DNA from: Pseudoxanthomonas daejeonensis
GTDB lineage: Bacteria > Pseudomonadota > Gammaproteobacteria > Xanthomonadales > Xanthomonadaceae
Direction: 5' to 3'
Length of the DNA: 64,000 nucleotides
Assembly (NCBI RefSeq): GCF_010093205.1
Contig: NZ_PDWN01000005.1
Coordinates: 1 to 64,000 of the forward strand
Positions within the stretch are counted from its first letter, which is position 1. Each line of letters starts with the position of its first letter. Shown piece after piece: positions 15,800 to 24,039 of this stretch. The position numbers and the translations under genes were made by a program. Below the pieces are notes generated by a model that was given only the letters and a program-made list of their open reading frames with translations, did not search any database and was not told the origin of the DNA.

Positions 15800-16203
15800 C
15801 GGGCGTGGCCGCGAACCGCCGGCTCGCCTTGGCCACGTTGCTGGTGGCCGACTACGACGAAGCCATCGCCTGGTTCACCGGCACGCTCGGTTTCAACCTG
15901 GTCGAAGACAGCGCGCAGGGCGGCGGGAAGCGCTGGGTAGTGGTGGCGCCCGGGCACGACACGGGCGCTGCATTACTGCTGGCGCGTGCCAGCGATGACG
16001 CGCAGCGCGCGCGCATCGGCGACCAGGCCGGGGGCCGGGTCGGCTTCTTCCTTGAGACCGACGACTTCGCGCGCGACCATGCGGCCATGCGCGCGCGCGG
16101 CGTCGAGTTCCTCGAGGAACCGCGCCATGAGGCGTACGCCACCGTCGCGGTTTTCCGCGATCTGTATGGCAACCGGTGGGACCTGCTGGAGCCCGGGCGA
16201 TGA
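15796..16203 (+). CDS. VOC (glyoxalase/bleomycin-resistance fold) protein
   Basis: 135 residues making one VOC domain built of two beta-alpha-beta-beta-beta units: [22 protein letters not shown] at the start, and [24 protein letters not shown] leading to [17 protein letters not shown] at the end. The final Glu of the [13 protein letters not shown] motif could be a metal ligand. The substrate is unknown; the family includes glyoxalase I, dioxygenases and antibiotic-sequestering proteins. The start overlaps the rph stop and the stop overlaps the rdgB start, both as ATGA, so the gene is embedded in the rph-rdgB pair, which is usually contiguous. Confidence 0.88.
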   Translation: MTGVAANRRLALATLLVADYDEAIAWFTGTLGFNLVEDSAQGGGKRWVVVAPGHDTGAALLLARASDDAQRARIGDQAGGRVGFFLETDDFARDHAAMRARGVEFLEEPRHEAYATVAVFRDLYGNRWDLLEPGR

Positions 16204-16811
16204 GCACGCGCCTGGTCCTGGCCAGCGGCAACGCCGGCAAGCTCGCCGAACTGCAGGCCCTGCTCGCCAACACGGGCGCGGTACTGCTGCCGCAGTCGGC
16301 GCTGGGCGTCGATGACATCGAAGAGACCGGCCTGACCTTCGTCGAGAACGCGTTGCTCAAGGCACGCCACGCCGCGCGGGTCACCGGCCTGCCGGCACTG
16401 GCCGATGATTCGGGCCTGTGCGTGGACGCGCTCGGCGGCGCGCCGGGGCTCTACTCGGCCCGCTATGCGGGCGGCCACGGTGACAGCGCGGCGAACATCG
16501 CCCGCCTGATGCGCGAACTGGAAGGACTGAACCCGCAGTGGCGAACCGCGCACTTCTATTCGGTGATCGTGCTGCTGCGCCACGCCGAGGACCCGCAGCC
16601 GCTGGTCGCCGAGGGCATCTGGCCGGGCCTGGTCCTCGACGCACCCCGCGGCACAGGCGGGTTCGGCTACGACCCCGTCTTCTTCGATACCGAACATGGA
16701 CTGTCGGCGGCTGAACTCGATCCCGCGCTCAAGAACCGGATCAGCCATCGCGGCCGCGCGCTCGACCAGCTGCGCATCCGCCTGCCCGCGGCCCTGGCCG
16801 CGCTGCGCTGA
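16200..16811 (+). CDS. rdgB: dITP/XTP pyrophosphatase (RdgB/HAM1)
   Basis: 203 residues from ATG 16200. The N-terminal SGNAGKLAELQALL binds the nucleotide. LPALADDSGLCVDALGGAPG carries the metal-binding Asp residues, and SHRGRALDQL near the C-terminus is the base-recognition motif. The enzyme removes non-canonical purine triphosphates (dITP, XTP) from the nucleotide pool, giving the monophosphate and pyrophosphate. It lies between rph and hemW, an order common in Proteobacteria. Confidence 0.97.
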   Translation: MSTRLVLASGNAGKLAELQALLANTGAVLLPQSALGVDDIEETGLTFVENALLKARHAARVTGLPALADDSGLCVDALGGAPGLYSARYAGGHGDSAANIARLMRELEGLNPQWRTAHFYSVIVLLRHAEDPQPLVAEGIWPGLVLDAPRGTGGFGYDPVFFDTEHGLSAAELDPALKNRISHRGRALDQLRIRLPAALAALR

Positions 16812-16857
16812 CGCGCCCCGCCCCGTCGGACGCCCCACCGCTCAACGCACTGCCCGC

Positions 16858-18015
16858 ATGACACCCGCCCTGATTCCGCCGCCGCTTTCGCTCTACGTGC
16901 ACCTGCCCTGGTGCGTGCGCAAATGCCCGTACTGCGATTTCAATTCGCATGCCGGCAAGGGCGCCTTGCCGTTCGACGATTACGTCGACGCGCTGGTCCG
17001 CGACCTGGAGCACGACCTGCCGCTGGCCTGGGGACGTACCGTGCACAGCGTTTTCTTCGGCGGCGGCACGCCGAGCCTGTTCCCTCCGGACGCCATCGAC
17101 CGGATCCTCCAGGCCGCGTCCAGCCGGCTGCGTTTCGCGCCCGAGGCCGAAATCACCCTGGAGGCCAATCCGGGCACCGCCGAGCACGGCCGCTTCGACG
17201 GCTATCGTGCCGCCGGCGTCAACCGCATCAGCTTCGGCATCCAGAGCTTCGATGATGGTTGCTTGCAGAGGCTGGGCCGGATCCACGACAGCGCCGAGGC
17301 CGAAGCGGCGGTCAGGCTGGCCCAGGATGCGGGCTTCGACAACCTCAACCTGGACCTGATGTATGCCCTTCCCGGCCAGGACCTGGGCATGGCGCTGGCC
17401 GACCTGGAGCGCGCGTTCGCCCTGCAGCCGGCGCACATCAGCCATTACCAGCTGACCCTGGAACCGAACACGGTGTTCTTCGCGCAGCCGCCGCAGGGTA
17501 TCCCCGACGACGACGACGCCTGGGATATCCAGGAGCGCTGCCAGGAACGGCTCGCCGAGGCCGGCTACGCGCACTACGAGACCAGCGCCTACGCCCGCGA
17601 AGGCCGCCAGTGCGCGCACAACCTCAACTACTGGCGCTACGGCGACTATCTGGGCATCGGCGCCGGCGCGCACGGCAAGATCACCCTGGGCGCCGAGCAG
17701 ACGATCCTGCGGCGCTGGAAGCACAAGCACCCGGCGACCTGGATGGAAGCGGCCGGCGGCGCGGGGGCGATCGGCGGCGACGACCGGATCGAGCCATCGC
17801 GACGCCCGTTCGAGTTCATGCTCAACGCCCTGCGCCTGCACCAGGGATTCGCCCTGGCCGACTTCGAGGTTCGTACCGGCATGTCCCGCGACAGCATCCA
17901 GGCGGCGTTGCAGCTGGCCGGGCAACGCGAATGGCTGGTTGTTTCGGACAGCCACGTCGTTCCGACCGCGCTGGGCCGCCGTTTCGCCAACGACGTGATC
18001 GCCTTGTTCCTCTAA
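16858..18015 (+). CDS. hemW: HemW, radical SAM heme chaperone
   Basis: 385 residues from ATG 16858. The radical SAM cluster motif CVRKCPYCDFNSH (CxxxCxxC) is at about residues 18-30. FFGGGTPSLF follows near residue 60, and NRISFGIQSF and LNLDLMYALPGQ are also typical of the HemN/HemW family. HemW was long annotated as oxygen-independent coproporphyrinogen oxidase, but members with this CxxxCxxC pattern and without the HemN N-terminal extension bind and hand on heme. The C-terminal HemN-type domain ends in LGRRFANDVIALFL. It starts 46 bases after rdgB, consistent with one transcript. Confidence 0.96.
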   Translation: MTPALIPPPLSLYVHLPWCVRKCPYCDFNSHAGKGALPFDDYVDALVRDLEHDLPLAWGRTVHSVFFGGGTPSLFPPDAIDRILQAASSRLRFAPEAEITLEANPGTAEHGRFDGYRAAGVNRISFGIQSFDDGCLQRLGRIHDSAEAEAAVRLAQDAGFDNLNLDLMYALPGQDLGMALADLERAFALQPAHISHYQLTLEPNTVFFAQPPQGIPDDDDAWDIQERCQERLAEAGYAHYETSAYAREGRQCAHNLNYWRYGDYLGIGAGAHGKITLGAEQTILRRWKHKHPATWMEAAGGAGAIGGDDRIEPSRRPFEFMLNALRLHQGFALADFEVRTGMSRDSIQAALQLAGQREWLVVSDSHVVPTALGRRFANDVIALFL

Positions 18016-18097
18016 ACGCGGGCCGGAGCCGGAAACGCTGTGGCCGGTCCGCCCCAAACGTGTTAAATACCCTGCCACAGGGGAGCCGGGCCACCGG

Positions 18098-20476
18098 ATG
18101 TCATCTACCGTTCGACCAACATCAATTATTGGCGCTGCATCGCGAACGCTCGCGAATGCGGCGTTGCCTCCGCGCGTGCGCCATATCCTCGAGGCGATCA
18201 ACGCGCTGGCCGGGCAGACCCTGACCACCTCGTTGAACCTGGCGCTCAACGAGTTCGAGCGCCAGCTGTTCAAGCAGGCCGACCGCGCACGCAGCAGCCA
18301 GCAGCAGTCCGAGCATTTCGCCGAACTGCAGCGCCTGCGCCAGCACCGCGCCGACGTCGTGCCGCGCTACCTGGCCGGCCTCGAGACCTCGCTCGCCCGC
18401 CTGCGCGAAACACCCGAACACGATCCCGCCGAAGAACCGCCGCCGCAGGATCCACTGCAGTTCCAGCGCCTGACCCTGGTCGAGGACACCGACCTGGACC
18501 GCGACATCGTCCTGCGCGAGATCGGACGTCGCGAGGCGCAGCGCGGCGGTACCCCGCTGCTGCTGCTGGGCCAACGCTTCGCCGTGCTCGCCGGACGCCC
18601 CGCGTTCGATCCCGAGCGCCTGCCCATCGGCCCGTTCGCGCTGTGCCGCGTGCTGCGCGATGCCGGCGACACCTTGCACATGACCCTGGATTCGCAGCTG
18701 CTGCTGTACCGGGTCTTCGAGCGCCAGGTGATGGAGCGCTACGGCGAGCTGGTCGAGCGGCTCAACGTGCTGCTGACCCACGAAGGCGTGCTGCCCGGCC
18801 TGGTCTACCTGCCCTACCGGCCCCGCACCCAGGGTCAAAGTCGCGGACGCGGTGCCGCGTCCGGCTCTGCCGGCGCGGTCAGCCAGCGTCCGCTGACCGG
18901 ATGGCACGGCCAGGCACGACCCTCGGCATGGAGCGGGGCGCTGATGGCCGGTCTGGCCTCACGCCAGCCGCATCCCGGTGCCGAGACAGGCGAAGGCGAG
19001 GCCGCGCCCGCCGAAGCCGCCCAGGCCAGCGCGGGGGAGATCCCGGAGCAGGCGGTCTTCGCCGCGCTGCAGGGCATGCTCACCGAACATCGCGGCGGCC
19101 TGTCGGGCAACGCCGGGCTCGCCGGCGCGGCCGGACAGATGCCCGGCGTCATCCTTCCACTCGACGCGGTGGTCAACGTGCTCGGGGCGATGCAGGCCAT
19201 CCCCTCGCCGGCGCGCACCTCCGGCCGCCCCCGGCGGACCGTGGACGACCTGCGCCAGGCGATGCTGGCGCGGATGCGCGAATCGCACGGGCCCGAAGCC
19301 GGCCTGTCGCAGGAACACAGCGACACGTTCGAACTGCTGGGCATGCTGTACCACGAGATCGGGCGCGAGGTGCACGAGGATGCGCCGGCGCAGGACCTGC
19401 TCGAGAAGCTGCAGGTGCCGGTGGTGCGCGCCGCGGTGCAGGACCGCAGCTTCTTCGTCCGCGACCAGCATCCGGCGCGTGAACTGCTCAATTCGGTGGC
19501 CGAGTCCGGGGCCACCTGGCTGGCCGACGACGACGCCGACCCGCAGCTGGTCCTGCGCCTGGAACAGGCCGTGGACAAGGTGGTGGAGGAATACGCCGGC
19601 GACGAGTCCGTGTTCGAGCGCGCCAACCGCGAAGTGCAGGAGCACTACCGCGCGCAGGCGCACAAGGCCGAGGTCAGCGAGCGCCGCCAGGTGGAGGCCG
19701 CGCGTGGCCGCGACCGGCTGGAGACCGCCAAGCACAGCGCGGCGACGACCATCGCCGCGCGCCTGGGCGGGCGCAAGCCGCCGCAGTTCGTGCAGGCACT
19801 GATCAACCAGGCCTGGGCCGACGTGCTGACCCTGACCGCGTTGCGCCACGGCGAGGAATCGGAGGAGTGGCGCGAGCGCGAGGAAGCGACCGGCCGCATC
19901 ATCGACATCACCTGCGCCGCCGAGGCGCCGGCCGATCCGGAGCTGGCGGGACAGATCGATTCGGCGTTGCGCCAGGTCGGGTACCACGAGGACGAAGCCA
20001 GCGCGATCGCGCGCCGCCTCTCGCGCAGCGACGAGGACGAGAACACCTCGCGCACCGAGCTGACCGCCAAGCTCAAGGCCCGCGCGCGCCTGGGCGAAGG
20101 CGAGCACGCCGAGGCCAAGAAGGTGAAGCCGCCCGCGCGCACCACCGAGGAACAGGGCTGCTACGAACACCTGCGCACGCTGCCGTTCGGCACCTGGTTC
20201 GAGTTCGTGCACAACCAGCAGGGCGACGTGCGCCGGCAGCGGCTCTCCTGGTACAGCCCGGTCACCGACAACGCGCTGTTCGTCAACGCGCGGGGCCACA
20301 AGGTCGGCGAGCAGTCGCTCGACAGCCTGGCCCGGCTGATGGCGCAGGGCCAGGCGCGAATCGTCACCGAAGACAAGGGCCGGCTGATCGACCGGGCCTG
20401 GCATGCAACGCTGCGCGTGCTGCGCGGCCTGGCCGGGCGGTCCGATGACGGCGCACTGGGAGCTGCCAGCGCATGA
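18098..20476 (+). CDS. DUF1631 family protein
   Basis: 792 residues, matching in length and texture the uncharacterised DUF1631 family of gammaproteobacteria. Recognisable blocks are an N-terminal helical region (RVRHILEAINALAGQTLTT), LVEDTDLDRDIVLREIGRRE near residue 128, and a C-terminal RLSWYSPVTDNALFVNARGHK block that looks PilZ-like. There are no membrane segments; the middle is Ala/Glu-rich. GGGAG lies upstream of ATG 18098 with long spacing. The stop overlaps the next gene, a separate PilZ-domain protein, by four bases, so both products are probably made together and may share a cyclic-di-GMP-related role. That role is inference. Confidence 0.87.
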   Translation: MSSTVRPTSIIGAASRTLANAALPPRVRHILEAINALAGQTLTTSLNLALNEFERQLFKQADRARSSQQQSEHFAELQRLRQHRADVVPRYLAGLETSLARLRETPEHDPAEEPPPQDPLQFQRLTLVEDTDLDRDIVLREIGRREAQRGGTPLLLLGQRFAVLAGRPAFDPERLPIGPFALCRVLRDAGDTLHMTLDSQLLLYRVFERQVMERYGELVERLNVLLTHEGVLPGLVYLPYRPRTQGQSRGRGAASGSAGAVSQRPLTGWHGQARPSAWSGALMAGLASRQPHPGAETGEGEAAPAEAAQASAGEIPEQAVFAALQGMLTEHRGGLSGNAGLAGAAGQMPGVILPLDAVVNVLGAMQAIPSPARTSGRPRRTVDDLRQAMLARMRESHGPEAGLSQEHSDTFELLGMLYHEIGREVHEDAPAQDLLEKLQVPVVRAAVQDRSFFVRDQHPARELLNSVAESGATWLADDDADPQLVLRLEQAVDKVVEEYAGDESVFERANREVQEHYRAQAHKAEVSERRQVEAARGRDRLETAKHSAATTIAARLGGRKPPQFVQALINQAWADVLTLTALRHGEESEEWREREEATGRIIDITCAAEAPADPELAGQIDSALRQVGYHEDEASAIARRLSRSDEDENTSRTELTAKLKARARLGEGEHAEAKKVKPPARTTEEQGCYEHLRTLPFGTWFEFVHNQQGDVRRQRLSWYSPVTDNALFVNARGHKVGEQSLDSLARLMAQGQARIVTEDKGRLIDRAWHATLRVLRGLAGRSDDGALGAASA

Positions 20477-20823
20477 TCCACGACGCCCGCCGCGCCCCGC
20501 GCCGCCATGTCACCGAAAGCGTGCCGGTCATCGATGCGATGACCGACGAGGTCATCGGCCAGCTCGGCAACCTGTCCGAAAGCGGCATGCTGCTGATCGC
20601 CTCGGTGCCGCTGGTCGAGGACGCGCTCTACCAGCTGCGCTTCCACCTCACCGGCCGCGGCCCGATCGCGCCCATCGGCATCGGCGTGCACCTGCTGTGG
20701 GCGGTCCCGGCGAACACCCCGGGCCAGAGCTGGTGCGGGTTCCGGTTCCTGACCATTTCCGAGGAACACCGCAGCCACATCCGCGACTGGGTGCGCGCCG
20801 GCGAGGAAGCCGCCGCGACCTGA
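20473..20823 (+). CDS. PilZ-domain protein, putative c-di-GMP effector
   Basis: 116 residues forming a single PilZ domain. The RxxxR-type motif (RRAPRRH, residues 6-12) and the LSESGM box (D/NxSxxG type, about residue 35) are both present, so c-di-GMP binding is plausible. GVHLLWAVPANTPGQSWCGFRF completes the barrel. The first ATG overlaps the stop of the DUF1631 gene. Such stand-alone PilZ proteins regulate motility, pili or exopolysaccharide by binding partners; the partner here is unknown, with the adjacent DUF1631 protein the first candidate. Confidence 0.88.
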   Translation: MIHDARRAPRRHVTESVPVIDAMTDEVIGQLGNLSESGMLLIASVPLVEDALYQLRFHLTGRGPIAPIGIGVHLLWAVPANTPGQSWCGFRFLTISEEHRSHIRDWVRAGEEAAAT

Positions 20824-20891
20824 TCGCGCGTCTTAAGGGCCGGTTTCCGCCGGATCGGGCACACTTGCGCCTTTCCGTTCCGGACCCGCCG

Positions 20892-22214
20892 ATGAACGCC
20901 GCCGATCCCGCTACGCTCTACCCCCAGCACCTGGCGACACTGCGCGCGCGCGCCGACGAGGCGCTGCTGCGCAGCGGCCACGAGCACCTGCTCATTCCCA
21001 GTGGCCGCCGCCATTACCAGCTGTTCGACGACCGCGACTATCCGTTCGCGGTCAATCCGCATTTCAAGCACTGGCTGCCGCTGACCCGGGTGACCGACAG
21101 CTGGCTGGTCTACACCCCCGGGCAGCGCCCGAAGGTCATCTACCTGCAGCCGTTCGACTACTGGCACGTGGTGCCGGAGGCACCGAACGGGTGGTGGGTG
21201 GAGCACGTGGACGTGCACGTGATCCGCACACCGGAAGAAGCGTTGCCGCTGCTGCCGGGCCCGGCGGCGCGCTGCGCGATCCTGGGCGAAGCCAACAGCG
21301 CGCTCGGTGACTACGTGCCGAACAATCCGGCCCCGGCGCTGGACTACCTGCACTACCAGCGCTCGTACAAGACGCCCTACGAGGTCGCGCTGATGCGCGT
21401 GGCCCAGCGCAAAGCCGCGCACGCGCACCGCGCCGCCGAGCGCGCGTTCCGCGCCGGCGCCGGCGAGTTCGACATCCACATGGCGTACTGCGAGGCCGCG
21501 CGCCAGGACGCCACCGAGGTGCCGTACCAGAACATCGTCGCGCTCAACACGCACGGCGCCGTCCTGCATTACACCGAACTGGACCGCGACCCACCGACCG
21601 AGTCGCTCAGCTTCCTGATCGACGCCGGTGCCAGCCACTGCGGCTACGCCTCCGACATCACCCGCACCTACGCGGCCGACCGCGGCAGCGAGTTCCAGTC
21701 GATGATCGAGGCGGTCGACGCCGCGCAGCAGGCCATGTGTGCCGGCGTGCGGGCGGGCGCTGACTACCGCCAGTTGCACGTGGATGCGCACCTGTCGCTA
21801 ATGGGCATCCTCAAGGACTTCGGCGTGCTGAAGGTCTCCCCGGAAGCGGCACTGGCCACCGGTGTGAGCGCGGCGTTCTTCCCGCACGGCCTGGGCCATC
21901 CGATCGGCCTGCAGGTGCACGACGTGGCCGGCTTCGCCGCCAGCGATCGCGGCGGCACGATCGCCCGGCCGGAGGGCCACCCCTACCTGCGCATGACCCG
22001 CGTACTGGAGCCGGGCATGGTCGTCACCATCGAACCGGGCCTGTACTTCATCGACATGCTGCTGGACGAGGTGAAGAAGAACGGCCACGCCGCCAGCGTC
22101 GACTGGGCGCGCGTGGACGCGTTCCGGCCCTACGGCGGCATCCGCATCGAAGACGAGGTGCTGTGCACCGACGGCGCGGCCGAAAACCTGACCCGGCCGG
22201 CGTTCGCCGGATAG
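20892..22214 (+). CDS. pepQ: Xaa-Pro dipeptidase (prolidase)
   Basis: 440 residues, full length for PepQ, from ATG 20892. The pita-bread metallopeptidase ligands are all visible: Asp in FLIDAGASH, Asp in GYASDITRTY, His in FPHGLGHPIGLQVHD, Glu in VVTIEPGLYF and Glu in GGIRIEDEV. PepQ cleaves dipeptides with C-terminal proline, using two Mn ions, in the cytosol. The N-terminal domain (FDDRDYPFAVNPHFKHWLPL) is also characteristic. It is preceded by 68 bases of spacer after the PilZ gene and followed by a GC-rich palindromic region. Confidence 0.97.
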   Translation: MNAADPATLYPQHLATLRARADEALLRSGHEHLLIPSGRRHYQLFDDRDYPFAVNPHFKHWLPLTRVTDSWLVYTPGQRPKVIYLQPFDYWHVVPEAPNGWWVEHVDVHVIRTPEEALPLLPGPAARCAILGEANSALGDYVPNNPAPALDYLHYQRSYKTPYEVALMRVAQRKAAHAHRAAERAFRAGAGEFDIHMAYCEAARQDATEVPYQNIVALNTHGAVLHYTELDRDPPTESLSFLIDAGASHCGYASDITRTYAADRGSEFQSMIEAVDAAQQAMCAGVRAGADYRQLHVDAHLSLMGILKDFGVLKVSPEAALATGVSAAFFPHGLGHPIGLQVHDVAGFAASDRGGTIARPEGHPYLRMTRVLEPGMVVTIEPGLYFIDMLLDEVKKNGHAASVDWARVDAFRPYGGIRIEDEVLCTDGAAENLTRPAFAG

Positions 22215-22249
22215 AACCTGCGCCCGGACGGCGATCGCCCCGGCGCCTT

Positions 22250-22320
22250 CGTGGAGCGGGGCGTGCCCCGCTGCCCCCGGGTTCGGCCGATGCAAGCGAG
22301 CGGGGCAGTCCCCGCCCTGC
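22250..22320. repeat. REP-like palindromic cluster after pepQ
   Basis: Contains a perfect hairpin AGCGGGGC-GT-GCCCCGCT (22255-22272) and a second one, GCGGGG-CAGT-CCCCGC (22300-22315). The unit GAGCGGGGC occurs in both. The same GTGGAGCGGGG start is seen again near 45049, and the 3888 element begins GTAGGAGCGGG. It could also act as a terminator for pepQ, though no T-run follows. Confidence 0.55.
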
Positions 22321-22338
22321 CGGGCGTTCCGGCGGCGG

Positions 22339-22935
22339 TCAGACCGGGATCAGCGTGTTGATCACGTGTTCGAGGTATTCCTCGAATTCCTCGTGGGTCA
22401 TCTTCGGCTGGTGCGGCCGCAGTTGCAGGAAGCCGACATAGGCCGCGTAGGTGAGCCGCGCGCGGTTCTGCGCCTCGGCGCGGCCCAGGCCGGCCTGGCG
22501 GAACGAGGCGGTGAGGTATTCCAGGCGCCGCTGCGAGACGCGCTGGATCACCGGCTGCACGGCCGGATGGTCCAGCGCCTTGAGCAGTTCGCTGTAGATC
22601 GCGTGCGGCTTGGTTTCGTGCCCGACCAGCTGGAACAGCATGCGCAGTCGCTCGCGCGGATCGGGAACGTCCTCCAGGCTGCCGAACACCTGCTCCTGTT
22701 CCACTTCCTCCCAGCGCTCGAGCGCGGCCTGCAGCAGCGCGTCGCGTGAAGGGAAATGCCAGTAGAAGCTGCCCTTGGTCACGCCCAGGCGCCGCGCCAG
22801 CGGCTCGACCGCGACCGCGGCCACGCCCTGCTCGGCAATGACGTCCAAGGCGACCTGGGCCCAGTCGGCAGCGCTGAGACGGGCGCTGCGCGCGGGCGCA
22901 GGTGAAGAGGGTGGAGCCATCGATGTCGGGTTCAT
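22339..22935 (-). CDS. TetR family transcriptional regulator
   Basis: 198 residues from ATG 22935; an ATG five codons in (22920) is an alternative. The N-terminal helix-turn-helix is clear: LARRLGVTKGSFYWHFPSRD (about residues 49-68). The C-terminal ligand domain ends HEEFEEYLEHVINTLIPV. It is divergent from an alpha/beta hydrolase-acyl-CoA dehydrogenase operon, so it probably represses that operon and itself in response to a fatty acyl-CoA or related ligand. CCATAC/GTATGG-containing palindromes in the shared 153-base region are the likely operators. The ligand is not deducible from the sequence. Confidence 0.93.
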   Translation of the reverse strand: MNPTSMAPPSSPAPARSARLSAADWAQVALDVIAEQGVAAVAVEPLARRLGVTKGSFYWHFPSRDALLQAALERWEEVEQEQVFGSLEDVPDPRERLRMLFQLVGHETKPHAIYSELLKALDHPAVQPVIQRVSQRRLEYLTASFRQAGLGRAEAQNRARLTYAAYVGFLQLRPHQPKMTHEEFEEYLEHVINTLIPV

Positions 22936-23038
22936 GTCCGGATTTAACCATACGCAGCAGTGCGTTGCAGTACGTCGTTGCGAGGGAAACCGTGCCTTAT
23001 CAAAGGCCCCCGCCCTCGCCATCCCGGACGGTCCTTTG

Positions 23039-23092
23039 CCATACGCATTCGTATTGACTTTCCACGCAACCCATCCATACCATCTCGTATGG
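23039..23092 (+). promoter_or_regulatory. Candidate TetR operators and promoter of the hydrolase-fadE operon
   Basis: Two palindromes lie here: ATACG-CATT-CGTAT (23041-23054) and CCATAC-CATCTC-GTATGG (23075-23092), the latter covering the start codon. A possible promoter is TTGACT (23054-23059), 18 bases, TACCAT (23078-23083). Transcription would then start at or next to ATG 23089, giving a leaderless or almost leaderless message. A further CCATACGCA half-site sits at 22948 near the tetR start. Binding by the adjacent TetR protein is inference. Confidence 0.6.
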
Positions 23093-24039
23093 ACCCGGCC
23101 GCCACTGTCGCCCCGCTGGCAAGCGACCTGCACCTGCAAGGTGCGGGGCTGCGACTGGCCGCCAGTCGTCATTGCCTGCCGGGTACGGCCGTCGATGCAA
23201 CCGCTTCGGTGCTGTACGCGCATGGCTTCGGCCAGACCCGTCGCGCATGGGCGGCGACGGCGCAGTCGTTGGCGCAGCACGGGCATGACGGCCTGGCGTA
23301 TGACGCGCGTGGGCACGGCGGCTCGGATCGCAACGCCGAGGGCGATTGCTATACCGGCCACCAGTTCACCGACGACCTGATCGTCCTGGCCGGCGAACAG
23401 CCGCGCCCGCCACTGCTGGTCGCCGCCTCGATGGGCGGCCTGTTCGGCCTGCTGGCCGAAGCGCGCTGGCCAGGCCTGTTCCGGGCGATGGTCCTGGTCG
23501 ACATCACGCCGCGCTGGGAGACGGCAGGGGTGGAGCGCATCCTCGGCTTCATGACCGCCTTCCCCGACGGCTTCGATTCACTGGAGCACGCCGCCGAGCG
23601 CATCGCCATCTACCTGCCGCACCGGCGTCGCGAGCCCGGGAAGTCGCCCGGCGCTTTGCGCGAGCTGCTGCGCGAGGGCGAAGACGGCCGCTGGCGCTGG
23701 CACTGGGATCCGCGCCTGGTCGACGAATTTGCGCGCGACAGCGAGCAACACCAGGACGACATCGCAGAAGCCACGCGCAACGTGCGCTGCCCGCTGCTGC
23801 TGGTCAGCGGTGGCCGCAGCGACCTGGTGTCCGAACGCACCGTCGCCGATTTCCTCGAACTGGCTCCGCACGCCCGACACGTGCAGCTCGCCGATGCCAC
23901 GCATATGCTGGCCGGGGACGACAACGACCGCTTTACCGCCACCGTGCTGGAATACCTGGCGGAACTGGACCGGACCGAGGGGACCGGCAGTTCCGCCGTG
24001 CAAAGGGCGTCCTCGCCCGTCACTGGAGCAAACCCATGA
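23089..24039 (+). CDS. Alpha/beta hydrolase
   Basis: 316 residues with the alpha/beta hydrolase layout. LYAHGFGQTRRAW gives the oxyanion region and YDARGHGGSDRN follows. The nucleophile elbow is VAASMGG (Ala in the first Gly position of GxSxG, Ser near residue 115). The acid is in GGRSDLV (about 248), and the His in ADATHMLAGDD (about 276). The substrate is probably an ester or thioester. The gene overlaps fadE by four bases, and both lie opposite a TetR gene, which suggests a role in fatty-acyl metabolism. The start ATG 23089 is inside a palindromic operator; no ribosome site is visible, consistent with a leaderless message. Confidence 0.88.
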   Translation: MDPAATVAPLASDLHLQGAGLRLAASRHCLPGTAVDATASVLYAHGFGQTRRAWAATAQSLAQHGHDGLAYDARGHGGSDRNAEGDCYTGHQFTDDLIVLAGEQPRPPLLVAASMGGLFGLLAEARWPGLFRAMVLVDITPRWETAGVERILGFMTAFPDGFDSLEHAAERIAIYLPHRRREPGKSPGALRELLREGEDGRWRWHWDPRLVDEFARDSEQHQDDIAEATRNVRCPLLLVSGGRSDLVSERTVADFLELAPHARHVQLADATHMLAGDDNDRFTATVLEYLAELDRTEGTGSSAVQRASSPVTGANP

